In this document: one piece after another, positions 25,917 through 34,632 of the stretch | How the letters are laid out: every line of letters begins with the position of its first letter | Numbering within the stretch: position 1 is the first letter of the stretch | Assembly (NCBI RefSeq): GCF_013375155.1 | Contig: NZ_JABXOF010000003.1 | Span: 1-64,000 of the forward strand | From: Serratia ureilytica | GTDB taxonomy: Bacteria > Pseudomonadota > Gammaproteobacteria > Enterobacterales > Enterobacteriaceae | DNA length: 64,000 nt | Direction: 5' to 3' | Notes under the pieces: generated by a model | Seen by the model: only the letters and a program-made list of their open reading frames with translations | What the model was told of the DNA's origin: nothing | Database searches by the model: none | Made by a program: the position numbers and the translations under genes

Positions 25917-27713
25917 GTGGATATTAAACAGAAAGTCAAAAACATGACGCTGGAAGAGAAGATCGGGCAAAAAATCATGCTGGATTTTCGCTACTGGGAT
26001 CGGAACGGTAGCAGCAATCAGGATATGACCGTTCCCGATGAAGCCATTGGCAAGCTGATCACCGATAACCATGTGGGCGGGGTGATCCTGTTTGCCAATA
26101 ATCTGAAAGATAAGCAGCAGATCAATACGTTAACGGCCTGGTATGCCGCGATGAAAACCCACGCCGGCATCCGCCTGTTCATTGGCACGGATAACGAGGG
26201 CGGTAACGTTTTCCGGCTGCCGCGCGGCGACTATGCCTCATTCCCCGGCAATATGGCGCTCGCCGCGGCGATTGAGGGCGGCGCGGATAAACAGCTCGCC
26301 GTTGAACAGGGCGAACTGATGGCCCAGGATATGCGCGCGTTGCATATCAATACCAACTTTGCACCGGTTGTGGACGTCAACACCAACCCGTTCAACCCGG
26401 TGATTAACGTTCGCGCCTTCAGCGATGATAAGAACGCCGTTTCCCACCTGGCCGAGAAAATGGTGGCGGGGATGAAGCAGCAAGGGCTTATCACCGCTTA
26501 CAAACACTTCCCTGGCCATGGCAGCACCTCCACCGACTCGCATACCGGTTTGCCGCGCGTCGACCGTACGCGGGAAGAGGCGTTTGCCATCGATATCGCG
26601 CCTTACAAACAGGCCATTGACCGCTGTGCGGCGCCGGACATGGTCATGACTGCGCATATTCAGTACCCCGCGCTGGATAACCGCCAGATCGACACCCGCA
26701 GCGGCGAAAAAATCACGGTGCCGGCCACCATGTCGCATGAAATTCAGACCCGCATCCTGCGCGATGAGCTGGGTTATGCCGGCGTAACGATTTCAGATGC
26801 GCTGGATATGGGGGCGATTGCCGAGCATTTCAGCCAGCAAGGGGCGGCTGAAAACGTCTTTGCCGCCGGGGTGGATATCGCCCTGATGCCTGTCAGCATC
26901 GCTTCGCCGGCCCAGGCTAACCTGCTGCCGGACCTGATTCGTTACCTTGCGGACCGGGTGAAAACAGGGCATCTCAGCGAGGCCGATATCGATGCTTCGG
27001 TCGAGCGCATTTTGCGCCTCAAATTACGCCATCACCTGATGGGGCATCGCGAGGCCCCTTGTTCCAGCAGCGTTTCGTCCTCAGCGCATAAGCTGGAAAA
27101 ACGCATCGCCGATCGCTCCATTACCGTGGTCATTAACCGCCACAGCCTGCTGCCGTTGAAAGACAAGGCGTTGCGCTATTTTATCCTGACCCCGTGGGGT
27201 GAGCAGGCCAAAGGCATCGCTAACGTGATGGCGCAGGAGGGCTACCAGAACGTCGTTGCCGCGAAGGAAACGGAACTGAGCGATGCCCAAATCAGGGCGC
27301 ATATTGCCGATTGCGACGTGTTCCTGCTCGGCACGCTTTCGACCCGCTTTACGCCTGCCGAGCAGGATGGGGTCGTGACCTCCGCAACCGGGGCGGCTAA
27401 TGATTCCAGTCCTTATCCGGGCTGGTTGAAATACGCCGCCGAGCAGGGGAAAAAACGCGTTCACCTCTCATTGCGCGCGCCTTACGATATCGTGAACTAT
27501 GCCGCAGACGTGGATGCAGCCGTCGCCACCTATTCTTACTACGGGTATGACAGCGGCGTATGGCGCGGTCCCTCGATGATATCTCTGGCGCAGGTGCTGA
27601 CGGGAAAAATCACACCGCACGGAAAACTGCCGGTCAACACCTGGCATGACTACGATGAGGAAACCAATACGGGCAAGGTGGCGTTCCCTCGCGGGACCGG
27701 GCTGAGCTGGTAA
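25917..27713 (+). CDS. Two-domain GH3 beta-N-acetylglucosaminidase, NagZ-like
   Basis: A 598-residue glycoside hydrolase family 3 enzyme. The TIM-barrel domain (about 1-360) carries KHFPGHGSTSTDSH at residues 196-209, with the Asp207-Ser-His209 dyad of NagZ-type enzymes, and the nucleophile Asp294 in TISDALDMG. A second alpha/beta domain follows (about 380-598), as in the long Bacillus NagZ rather than the short enterobacterial one. NagZ enzymes remove GlcNAc from muropeptides. There is no signal peptide, so a cytoplasmic place is expected. The start is GTG, 6 bases after AGGAGG. digH follows 126 bases downstream, suggesting a peptidoglycan-turnover pair. Confidence 0.83.
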   Translation: MDIKQKVKNMTLEEKIGQKIMLDFRYWDRNGSSNQDMTVPDEAIGKLITDNHVGGVILFANNLKDKQQINTLTAWYAAMKTHAGIRLFIGTDNEGGNVFRLPRGDYASFPGNMALAAAIEGGADKQLAVEQGELMAQDMRALHINTNFAPVVDVNTNPFNPVINVRAFSDDKNAVSHLAEKMVAGMKQQGLITAYKHFPGHGSTSTDSHTGLPRVDRTREEAFAIDIAPYKQAIDRCAAPDMVMTAHIQYPALDNRQIDTRSGEKITVPATMSHEIQTRILRDELGYAGVTISDALDMGAIAEHFSQQGAAENVFAAGVDIALMPVSIASPAQANLLPDLIRYLADRVKTGHLSEADIDASVERILRLKLRHHLMGHREAPCSSSVSSSAHKLEKRIADRSITVVINRHSLLPLKDKALRYFILTPWGEQAKGIANVMAQEGYQNVVAAKETELSDAQIRAHIADCDVFLLGTLSTRFTPAEQDGVVTSATGAANDSSPYPGWLKYAAEQGKKRVHLSLRAPYDIVNYAADVDAAVATYSYYGYDSGVWRGPSMISLAQVLTGKITPHGKLPVNTWHDYDEETNTGKVAFPRGTGLSW

Positions 27714-27839
27714 TGGGACAAGTACCGGCGTCGTCAGAAAGGGCGACGCCGGTCGCGGGATAGCGTTGAGAAAGCGGGCGGTTTCTTGCTCTGCACGATA
27801 CGACATGGGATAACCGTCACTCACGGAAGGAGAACATTT

Positions 27840-29126
27840 ATGCCGACAGGCGCAACAAAACTAGGCGGATGGCTGTTGATGGCCGCCATGCTGGGCGTGA
27901 GCGGATGCGCCAAACCCCCTGAGCCGGAAAAGCCTCCGCAGCCTGCACCGCCGGTCACACCGATGCGGGGCATCTGGCTGGCCACCGTCATGGGGCTGGA
28001 CTGGCCGCCGGCGGCCTCCCTGAAAGCGGAAACCGCGCCAGAGCGAATTCGCCTGCAGCAGCAGGCGCTGACGGACGCACTGGACGACATGGTGAAAACC
28101 GGGATTAACACGGTGTATTTTCAGGTTAAACCGGACGGAACGGCCCTGTGGCGTTCTGACATCTTGCCCTGGTCGGAGGTATTGACCGGCACCGTGGGCC
28201 AGGATCCGGGTTACGATCCGCTGGCCTTTATGCTGAAAGAAGCGCACCGGCGCGGCATCAAAGTGCACGCTTGGCTGAATCCTTATCGGGTTTCCATGAA
28301 TACCCGGCAGCAAACGATTGATGCGCTTAATCAAACGCTGCAGTCCCCGCCGGCCAGCGTCTATGCGCTGCATCCCGACTGGATACGTACGGCCAACGAC
28401 CGCTTTGCGCTCGATCCTGGCTTACCCGACGTACGCAACTGGATCACCGGCGTGGTGGCGGAAGTCGTCAAAAACTATGACGTCGACGGCATTCAATTTG
28501 ACGATTATTTCTATTATGAGACGCCGCAATCGCCGCTGGATGATGAAAAGACGTATCGCGAATACGGCAAAGGGTTTGCAGACAAGGCCAGTTGGCGAAG
28601 AGACAATACGCTGCAATTGATAAAACAGGTTTCAGCCACCGTCAGGGCGCTAAAGCCCGCTGTCGCGTTTGGCGTCAGCCCGGCGGGCGTCTGGCGAAAC
28701 AAAGCGGACGACCCCGCCGGCTCGGCGACTCAGGCTGGCGCGCCATCGTACGATGCGGCCTATGCCGATACGCGCCAGTGGGTCAAACTGAGGCTGCTCG
28801 ACTACATCGCACCGCAGCTGTACTGGCCCTTCGATCGTGAAATAGTTCGCTACGACGTGCTGGCCAACTGGTGGGCCGAGGTGGTGAAAGACACGCCGGT
28901 TCGGCTTTATGCCGGGGTGGCGCTGTATAAAGTGGGCACGCCATCGGCGAGCGAACCGGCATGGACCGTCGACGGCGGCGTTCCTGAGCTGAAAAGGCAG
29001 TTGGATCTCAACGAGAGCTTGCCGGGGATGGGGGGAACCATCCTGTTCCGGCAACGTTATCTGACCGAGCCGCAAACGGATAAGGCCGTGGAGTACCTGC
29101 GCACCCGCTGGAAAACCGGTCAATAA
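27840..29126 (+). CDS. digH: DigH-like glycosyl hydrolase lipoprotein (GHL10 family)
   Basis: A 428-residue lipoprotein. The lipobox VSGC places the lipidated cysteine at residue 23, followed by a Pro/Lys/Glu linker. The catalytic region begins at RGIWLATVMGLDWP and includes YFQVKPDGTALW, KVHAWLNPYRVS, VDGIQFDDYFYY and YIAPQLYWP, as in E. coli DigH (YddW). That enzyme cleaves glycan strands stripped of stem peptides. The ATG at 27840 follows AAGGAGAAC. The upstream GH3 gene is co-oriented, so the two may form an operon acting on peptidoglycan fragments on both sides of the membrane. A strong terminator follows. Confidence 0.87.
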   Translation: MPTGATKLGGWLLMAAMLGVSGCAKPPEPEKPPQPAPPVTPMRGIWLATVMGLDWPPAASLKAETAPERIRLQQQALTDALDDMVKTGINTVYFQVKPDGTALWRSDILPWSEVLTGTVGQDPGYDPLAFMLKEAHRRGIKVHAWLNPYRVSMNTRQQTIDALNQTLQSPPASVYALHPDWIRTANDRFALDPGLPDVRNWITGVVAEVVKNYDVDGIQFDDYFYYETPQSPLDDEKTYREYGKGFADKASWRRDNTLQLIKQVSATVRALKPAVAFGVSPAGVWRNKADDPAGSATQAGAPSYDAAYADTRQWVKLRLLDYIAPQLYWPFDREIVRYDVLANWWAEVVKDTPVRLYAGVALYKVGTPSASEPAWTVDGGVPELKRQLDLNESLPGMGGTILFRQRYLTEPQTDKAVEYLRTRWKTGQ

Positions 29127-29146
29127 TCACCGGCATTGGCATAGCG

Positions 29147-29175
29147 AGCCGCGGTAATCCACCGCGGCTTTTTTA
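29147..29175 (+). terminator. Intrinsic terminator after digH
   Basis: AGCCGCGGT (29147-29155) pairs perfectly with ACCGCGGCT (29161-29169) around AATCC and is followed by a run of T up to 29174. It ends two bases before the stop of convergent ynfM. Confidence 0.93.
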
Positions 29176-29176
29176 T

Positions 29177-30475
29177 TCACAGGCGCGCCGCTTCCGGCAG
29201 GCGCTTCAGGTAATGCACCACCAGCAGCGCCAGCAACAGCATCAGGCTGATGAACGCCGCCACGCCATTCCAGCCGAAACTGTGCCAGAACACGCCGCCG
29301 AGGGTCCCGGCCACGCTCGAGCCGACGTAATAACAGAACAGATACAGCGACGACGCCTGGCCTTTGGCGCGGCGCGCACGGCGGCCGATCCAGCTGCTGG
29401 CCACCGAGTGGGCGGCGAAGAAACCGGCGGTGAACAGCATCATGCCGATAAAGATCGCCGGCACCTGCGGCAATGCGGTAATCAGAATCCCGATCAGCAT
29501 AATCACGATCGACGCCAGCAGCACCGGGCCGCGCCCGAAGCGCGAGGTGAGCGCGCCGGCCTTGGGCGAGCTGTAGGAACCGGTGAGGTAGACCACCGAC
29601 AGCAGGCCGACGATCGCCTGGCTCAGGTGATAAGGATCCGCCAGCAGGCGATAACCGATGTAGTTGAACAGGGTGACGAAGCTGCCCATCAGCAGAAAGC
29701 CTTCCGCGAACAGCAGCGGCAGCCCCTTATCATGCCAATGCAGTTTGAAGTTGATCAGCAGCGTGCGGGGGCGCAGCGAGCTGGCGCGAAAATGCCGCGA
29801 AGCCGGCAGGATGCGCCAGAACATGAAGGCGGCGGCGAGGGCGAACAGACCGATGACCCCGAGCGAGACGCGCCAGGAGAAGAAGTCGGTCAACACCCCG
29901 GTCACCAGGCGGCCGCTCATGCCGCCGATCGAATTGCCGCTGATGTACAACCCCATCGAGAAGGCGACGAAGCTGGGATGGATCTCTTCGCTGAGATAGG
30001 TCATGCCGACCGCCGCCACGCCGCTCAGCGACAGGCCGATCAACGCGCGCATCAGCAAAATGCCGTGCCAGCTGGTCATAAAGGCGCAAATCAGCGTGCA
30101 GACTGCCGCCAGCAACAGCGCCACCACCATCACCGACTTACGGCCGATGGCGTCGGACAGCGGCCCGGTGAACATCAGGCCGATCGCCAGCAGGCCGGTA
30201 GAGACCGAGAGCGACAGGCTGCTTTCGGCCGGCGAGACGCCGAAATCTTGCGACAGCACCGGCAGGATCGGCTGCACGCAGTAAAGCAACGCGAAGGTCG
30301 CCAGCCCGGCGGAAAACAGCGCCAGCGTTACGCGCATAAACTGCGGCGTGCCGCGTTCGATATAGGGGAGTTTGTTGTTGAGGGTGGAGCGTTTTACTTT
30401 TGGCGCAGCGGCCGCGTCATCGTTGGCGGCCAGCGTCGACGGCATCACGGCCGCAGAACGCACAGGGGTTGTCAC
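29177..30475 (-). CDS. ynfM: MFS transporter YnfM
   Basis: A 432-residue major facilitator protein with 12 predicted helices and an N-terminal cytoplasmic segment of about 45 residues. The MFS motif A appears as GPLSDAIGRKSVMV. It corresponds to E. coli YnfM, and the divergent LysR gene ynfL is conserved beside it. An arabinose-like or aromatic compound efflux role has been suggested for relatives, but the substrate is unknown. The start is a GTG at 30475 with AAGGAAA about 5 bases upstream; the next internal ATG is 10 codons later and lacks such a site. Confidence 0.9.
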   Translation of the reverse strand: MTTPVRSAAVMPSTLAANDDAAAAPKVKRSTLNNKLPYIERGTPQFMRVTLALFSAGLATFALLYCVQPILPVLSQDFGVSPAESSLSLSVSTGLLAIGLMFTGPLSDAIGRKSVMVVALLLAAVCTLICAFMTSWHGILLMRALIGLSLSGVAAVGMTYLSEEIHPSFVAFSMGLYISGNSIGGMSGRLVTGVLTDFFSWRVSLGVIGLFALAAAFMFWRILPASRHFRASSLRPRTLLINFKLHWHDKGLPLLFAEGFLLMGSFVTLFNYIGYRLLADPYHLSQAIVGLLSVVYLTGSYSSPKAGALTSRFGRGPVLLASIVIMLIGILITALPQVPAIFIGMMLFTAGFFAAHSVASSWIGRRARRAKGQASSLYLFCYYVGSSVAGTLGGVFWHSFGWNGVAAFISLMLLLALLVVHYLKRLPEAARL

Positions 30476-30592
30476 AGCGTTTCCTTACCGAACTTCGGGG
30501 AGATAAACAGACACTTTGCAGATAACAAAATGATAGGGAGCGGCGATTTTTTTGTCTAATATATTAATAATTACAATTAAGACTTTTTAAAT

Positions 30593-31483
30593 ATGAATAT
30601 CGAGTTGAGACACCTGCGTTACTTTATCGCCGTGGCGGAAGAGCTGCATTTTGGCCGCGCCGCGGAGCGGCTGCGTATCTCCCAGCCGCCGCTCAGCCAG
30701 CAAATCCAGGCGCTGGAGGATATGGTCGGCGCGCGGCTGCTGGCGCGCAACAATCGCAACGTCAGCTTGACGCAGGCCGGGGAGATGTTCCTCAAAGAAG
30801 CCTATCAGGTGCTCGATCAGGTCGGCCGCGCGGCGGAAAAGGCGGCGCGCCTGGATCGCGGCGAACTGGGGGAAATGACCATCGGCTTTACCTCTTCCGC
30901 ACCGTTTATCGGCGTGGTGGCGCGCAGCCTGCGCGCTTTCCGTCAGCATTCTCCGCAGGTGCACATCAAGATGCGCGAAATCAACACCAAACAGCAGATC
31001 GAACCGCTGCTGAACGGTGAGCTGGATCTGGGGGTAATGCGCAACACGCGGCTGCCGGAAGCGCTGCACTATCAGCTGCTGCTGCGCGAACCGCTGGTGG
31101 CGGTGGTGCCGGAGGGGCATCCGCTGGCGGAAACGCCCGGCGGCGCGCTGCGTTTTCAACACCTGGCGCAGGAGCCGTTCGTGTTCTTCTCGCGCGAAGT
31201 GGGCACGGCGCTGTATGACGAAATTCTGCTGCTGCTCGGCAAGGCCGGCATTACCCCGTATATCACTCAGGAAGTGGGGGAAGCGATGACCATCATCGGT
31301 TTGGTCTCCGCCGGATTGGGGGTCTCGATTCTGCCGGCATCTTTCGCCCGGGTGCGGGTGGACGGCGTGCGTTATTTGCCGCTGGCGGAGCCGGACGCCA
31401 CGACCGAAGTGTGGCTGGTGCATCACCGCCGACGGCCGCTGACCGCCGCGGCGCAGGCGCTGATGGCGTTGATGCTGAAATGA
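30593..31483 (+). CDS. ynfL: LysR-family regulator YnfL
   Basis: A 296-residue LysR-type regulator starting MNIELRHLRYFIAVAEELHFGRAAERLRISQPPLSQQI (HTH core ERLRISQPPLSQQ). It is close to the BenM/CatM-like subgroup and to E. coli YnfL. It is transcribed divergently from ynfM across 117 bases, so ynfM is its probable target, with aromatic acids as possible effectors on family grounds only. No strong ribosome site precedes the ATG. The interval also has the A/T-rich composition typical of LysR-regulated promoters. Confidence 0.9.
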   Translation: MNIELRHLRYFIAVAEELHFGRAAERLRISQPPLSQQIQALEDMVGARLLARNNRNVSLTQAGEMFLKEAYQVLDQVGRAAEKAARLDRGELGEMTIGFTSSAPFIGVVARSLRAFRQHSPQVHIKMREINTKQQIEPLLNGELDLGVMRNTRLPEALHYQLLLREPLVAVVPEGHPLAETPGGALRFQHLAQEPFVFFSREVGTALYDEILLLLGKAGITPYITQEVGEAMTIIGLVSAGLGVSILPASFARVRVDGVRYLPLAEPDATTEVWLVHHRRRPLTAAAQALMALMLK

Positions 31484-31507
31484 CGTTGAGATTGGGCAAA
31501 TAAAAAT

Positions 31508-31593
31508 CAATTCGCGCTGAAATTGCGAGGAATTTGTGCAGCAAATCACATAACGAATCAAATAGTTGACGCTGTATGACAAAAGCCCCACCA
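31508..31593 (+). promoter_or_regulatory. mlc control region: Mlc-like, CRP and promoter elements
   Basis: CAATTCGCGCTGAAATTG (31508-31525) is an imperfect palindrome resembling Mlc sites. TGTGC-N6-TCACA (31535-31550) is a CRP core with one mismatch. TTGACG (31566-31571), 14 bases, then CCCCACCA (31586-31593) resembles a heat-shock sigma-32 promoter. E. coli mlc is known to be autoregulated, CRP-controlled and partly sigma-32 dependent, which supports all three. Each site is inferred by eye. Confidence 0.5.
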
Positions 31594-31642
31594 TAACCCC
31601 TAGTCTTTATTTAGAAGCGCGAAAAATAGTAGGAGCCGGTTT

Positions 31643-32860
31643 GTGATTGCGGTTGGGCAGCCTGGGCATATTGATCAAATCAAACAGACCAATGCGGGGG
31701 CGGTTTATCGGCTAATCGATCAACTGGGCCCGATTTCGCGCATCGAACTGTCAAAACGCGCACAGCTGGCGCCCGCCAGCATCACCAAGATCGTGCGCGA
31801 ACTGCTGGAAGCCCATCTGGTCAAGGAAACCGAGTACCAGGAAATCGGCAGCCGGGGCCGCCCGGCGGTGGGGCTGGTGCTGGACACCGAGGCCTGGCAC
31901 TACCTGTCCGCCCGCATCAGCCGCGGCAGCATCACGCTGGCGCTGCGCGATCTGAGCAGCAAATTGGTGGTGGAAGAGCTGCTGCCGCTGGCGGCCGAAG
32001 ATCCCGAACCGCTGCTGAAACGCATCCTGACCGAAGTCGATCAATTCTTTATTCGCCACCAAAGCAAGCTGGAACGGTTGACGGCGATCGCCATTACGCT
32101 GCCGGGCATTATCGACGTGCAGTCGGGCGTGGTGCACCGCATGCCGTTTTACGACGTGCTGGAGATGCCGCTCGGCCCGGCGCTGGAAACCCGGACCGGT
32201 CTGCCCGTCTATTTGCAACACGACATCAGCGCCTGGACCATGGCCGAGGCGTTGTACGGCGCCTCGCGCGGCAGCCAGAACGTGATTCAGGTGGTGATCG
32301 ACCACAACGTCGGCGCCGGCGTGATCACCGGCGGCCACGTGCTGCATGCCGGCAGCCACAGCGTGGTGGAGATCGGCCACACCCAGGTCGATCCTTACGG
32401 CAAACGCTGCTACTGCGGCAACCACGGCTGCCTCGAGACCGTGGCCAGCATCGAGAACATGCTGGAGATCGCCCAGCAGCGGCTGAGCGGCTCGATGAGC
32501 TCCAGCCTGCACGGCGCGCCGCTGACCGTTGAATCGCTGTGCGACGCCGCGCTGGCGGGCGATCAACTGGCGCGGGACATCATCCTCGGCGTCGGCCACA
32601 GCGTGGGGCGCATTCTGGCTATCATGGTCAACCTGTTCAATCCGGAGAAGATCCTGGTGGGTTCGCCGCTCAACCGCGCGGCGGAGATCCTGCACCCGGC
32701 CATCGCCTCCTGCATTCGCCAGCAGGCGCTGCCGGCCTACAGCGAGCAGGTCAAGGTTGAATCCACGCAGTTCTTCAATCAGGGCACCATGCCCGGCGCG
32801 GCGCTGGTGAAAGAGGCGCTGTATAACGGTTCATTGCTGGTGCAGCTGCTGCAAGGCTAA
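31643..32860 (+). CDS. mlc: Mlc (DgsA), global sugar-metabolism repressor
   Basis: A 405-residue ROK-family repressor that controls ptsG, manXYZ, malT and itself in enterobacteria, and is sequestered by dephosphorylated EIICB-Glc during glucose uptake. The N-terminal HTH (ISRIELSKRAQLAPASITKIV, core AQLAPASITK) and the zinc motif CYCGNHGCLE are intact. The sequence is colinear with E. coli Mlc. The start is a GTG at 31643, 7 bases after AGGAG. A GTG start also fits E. coli mlc. The gene carries its own regulatory region and is followed by bioD2 after 144 bases. Confidence 0.96.
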   Translation: MIAVGQPGHIDQIKQTNAGAVYRLIDQLGPISRIELSKRAQLAPASITKIVRELLEAHLVKETEYQEIGSRGRPAVGLVLDTEAWHYLSARISRGSITLALRDLSSKLVVEELLPLAAEDPEPLLKRILTEVDQFFIRHQSKLERLTAIAITLPGIIDVQSGVVHRMPFYDVLEMPLGPALETRTGLPVYLQHDISAWTMAEALYGASRGSQNVIQVVIDHNVGAGVITGGHVLHAGSHSVVEIGHTQVDPYGKRCYCGNHGCLETVASIENMLEIAQQRLSGSMSSSLHGAPLTVESLCDAALAGDQLARDIILGVGHSVGRILAIMVNLFNPEKILVGSPLNRAAEILHPAIASCIRQQALPAYSEQVKVESTQFFNQGTMPGAALVKEALYNGSLLVQLLQG

Positions 32861-33004
32861 CATCAGAACTTCTTATTAATCCCGCAAAAGATTGAGCTAC
32901 CTCAAGCCCCTACGTGGCGGCATCCCCTAGAATTTTTCCGCAAGACTTCTTCGCCGCCGGTGCGGCGATACATTGTTAACGGGGCATTCTGGGGCATTTT
33001 ATTC

Positions 33005-33670
33005 ATGTTGAAGCGTTTATTTGTGACAGGCACGGATACCGACGTCGGTAAAACCGTGGTTTCCCGCGGGTTGATGCAGGCGCTGGCCGCCGATGGCCGC
33101 TCGGTCGCGGGCTACAAGCCGATCGCCGCGCGCTGCCAGGAAACCAGCGAGGGCATCCGCAATAAAGACGCTTTGGTGTTGCAGGCATCTTCGACCTTGC
33201 CGCTGTGCTATGAGGAGATCAATCCCATCACCTGTCTGGATGAGGTGTTTCATGCGCATGCCACCGAGGACATCAACTACGGCCTGATGAGCAGCGGCCT
33301 GCGCGATCTGTCCGCCAAAGCCGATACGGTGGTGGTAGAGGGCAGCGGCGGCTGGCGCGTGCTGATGAACGATCTGCGGCCGTACGCCGAATGGGTGGTG
33401 CAGGAGCAACTGCCGGTGGTGTTGGTGGTGGGTATCAAGCTGGGCTGCGTCAGCCACGCGCTGCTGACCGCGCAGTCGATCATCAACGACGGCCTGCCGC
33501 TGCTGGGCTGGGTGGCCAACCGCATCAATCCGGGGTTGGCGCACTATGCCGAAACCATCACGGCGCTGCAGCAGCGCATTTCCGCGCCGCTGCTGGGGGA
33601 AATTCCGTATCTGCCGCGCGCGGAGCAGCGCGAACTGGCGCACTACCTCGATATTTCCACGTTGCTGTAG
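33005..33670 (+). CDS. bioD: Dethiobiotin synthetase paralogue BioD2 (YnfK)
   Basis: A 221-residue P-loop enzyme. FVTGTDTDVGKTVVS at residues 6-20 is the BioD Walker A motif, and VVVEGSGGWRVLM is the second conserved block. BioD carboxylates 7,8-diaminopelargonate to dethiobiotin in biotin synthesis. Placement next to mlc and clcB matches E. coli ynfK (bioD2), the second copy, whose contribution to biotin supply is unclear. The ATG at 33005 is chosen for alignment with the family; the upstream extension to 32960 is not conserved and the ribosome site is weak. Confidence 0.92.
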   Translation: MLKRLFVTGTDTDVGKTVVSRGLMQALAADGRSVAGYKPIAARCQETSEGIRNKDALVLQASSTLPLCYEEINPITCLDEVFHAHATEDINYGLMSSGLRDLSAKADTVVVEGSGGWRVLMNDLRPYAEWVVQEQLPVVLVVGIKLGCVSHALLTAQSIINDGLPLLGWVANRINPGLAHYAETITALQQRISAPLLGEIPYLPRAEQRELAHYLDISTLL

Positions 33671-33675
33671 CCCAT

Positions 33676-34170
33676 TCAGGCGCAGAACGTCGCCAACAAC
33701 CGGGCGGCGATCAGCAGGCCCAGCCCATACACCGTGTGGGTGAGCAGGCTGAGGAGCCGCGCTCTGCGCGGATTGGCGGTTTTCGCCGCCGCCACGCCAA
33801 AGCCCAGCGCGGGCTGCATCACCAGAAACGGCGCCGCCAGGCTCAGCCAGCCGCTCAACAGCGCGATGCGCGGTTCCGGCGCCGCATACCACTCGATGCC
33901 CGCCAAACCGAGCGGGATAAAGGCGAACGCCAAGCCGATGGCGTAGTGCAGTATCCAGCCGATTTTTCTCTCACCCTGGCGCGGCGGCGCCGTGACGATG
34001 GTGGCGTGAAACCAGCGGCCGTCGAACATGCCGAGAAACCAGCGGCCCACCAGCGCGTAATCGAGGGAAGGGATGCCGAAGCGCCGCTTCAGCAGCAACG
34101 CCCACAAATCCATGCAGAGGGTGGCGCCAGCGCCGGTTAACAGAATGCGCAATAACAAATCGGGGGTCAT
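33676..34170 (-). CDS. DUF2938 membrane protein
   Basis: A 164-residue protein with about four hydrophobic segments and conserved-looking polar motifs near the N-terminus (GAGATLCMDLWALLLKRRFGIPSLDYALVGRW; key part CMDLWALL). It matches DUF2938, an uncharacterised inner-membrane family. It converges on bioD with a 5-base gap and is divergent from a MerR-type regulator across 69 bases that hold a palindrome. That arrangement suggests the regulator controls it. No enzymatic motif is visible. Confidence 0.78.
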   Translation of the reverse strand: MTPDLLLRILLTGAGATLCMDLWALLLKRRFGIPSLDYALVGRWFLGMFDGRWFHATIVTAPPRQGERKIGWILHYAIGLAFAFIPLGLAGIEWYAAPEPRIALLSGWLSLAAPFLVMQPALGFGVAAAKTANPRRARLLSLLTHTVYGLGLLIAARLLATFCA

Positions 34171-34218
34171 AGGGGTGTCCTTGGCTCAGTGACGTGATAA
34201 GGTGCGCACAGTGTGCAA

Positions 34219-34236
34219 CTTAAAGTCGGCTTCAAG
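34219..34236. promoter_or_regulatory. Candidate MerR-type operator
   Basis: CTTAAAG-TCGG-CTTCAAG at 34219-34236 is an inverted repeat with one mismatch, immediately before the MerR-family start codon. Sites of the ACTTNAAGT type are common for MerR/SoxR relatives. Control of both divergent genes is inferred. Confidence 0.5.
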
Positions 34237-34239
34237 TCA

Positions 34240-34632
34240 ATGGCAAAAGAACTGGATATCGGCGCGGTGGCGCGCCTGAGCGGAGTCGCGCCTTCTGCGC
34301 TGCGGCATTACGAGAAAAAGGGGCTGATCGCGTCGATAGGCCGCCACGGTTTGCGCCGTCAATACGCCGCCGGGGTGCTCGATCAACTGCGGTTGATCGC
34401 CCTCGCGCGCCTGGCCGGTTTTACGTTGGATGAGATGAGCGCCTTGTTTGACGAACGGGGCAAAATCGCGCTCGATCGCGTGTTGCTGGCGGCGCGGGCG
34501 GATGAGTTGGATCGCCATATCCAGCGCCTGATACAGGTGCGCGACGGGCTGCGGCACATGGTTGATTGCCCTGAACCCGAGCACCTGCAGTGCCCGCAGT
34601 TCAGGAAAATATTGCAGCAGGGTGAGTTCTAA
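34240..34632 (+). CDS. MerR-family transcriptional regulator
   Basis: A 130-residue MerR-type regulator. The N-terminal DNA-binding domain reads [26 protein letters not shown] (core [13 protein letters not shown]), followed by a dimerisation helix. The C-terminal [12 protein letters not shown] has two cysteines and a His, but not the CX2CX6CX3C motif of SoxR. The ATG at 34240 is preferred over a GTG at 34213 because it puts the HTH at the normal distance and leaves the operator-like palindrome outside the coding region. Divergent from the DUF2938 gene; ends overlap clcB by four bases. The effector is unknown. Confidence 0.83.
   Translation: MAKELDIGAVARLSGVAPSALRHYEKKGLIASIGRHGLRRQYAAGVLDQLRLIALARLAGFTLDEMSALFDERGKIALDRVLLAARADELDRHIQRLIQVRDGLRHMVDCPEPEHLQCPQFRKILQQGEF

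Noticed and set aside
25762-25947. Possible 61-residue membrane peptide upstream of the GH3 gene
   Set aside because: It has one hydrophobic stretch, but no ribosome site, and it runs 31 bases into the GH3 gene, whose AGGAGG site is far better.
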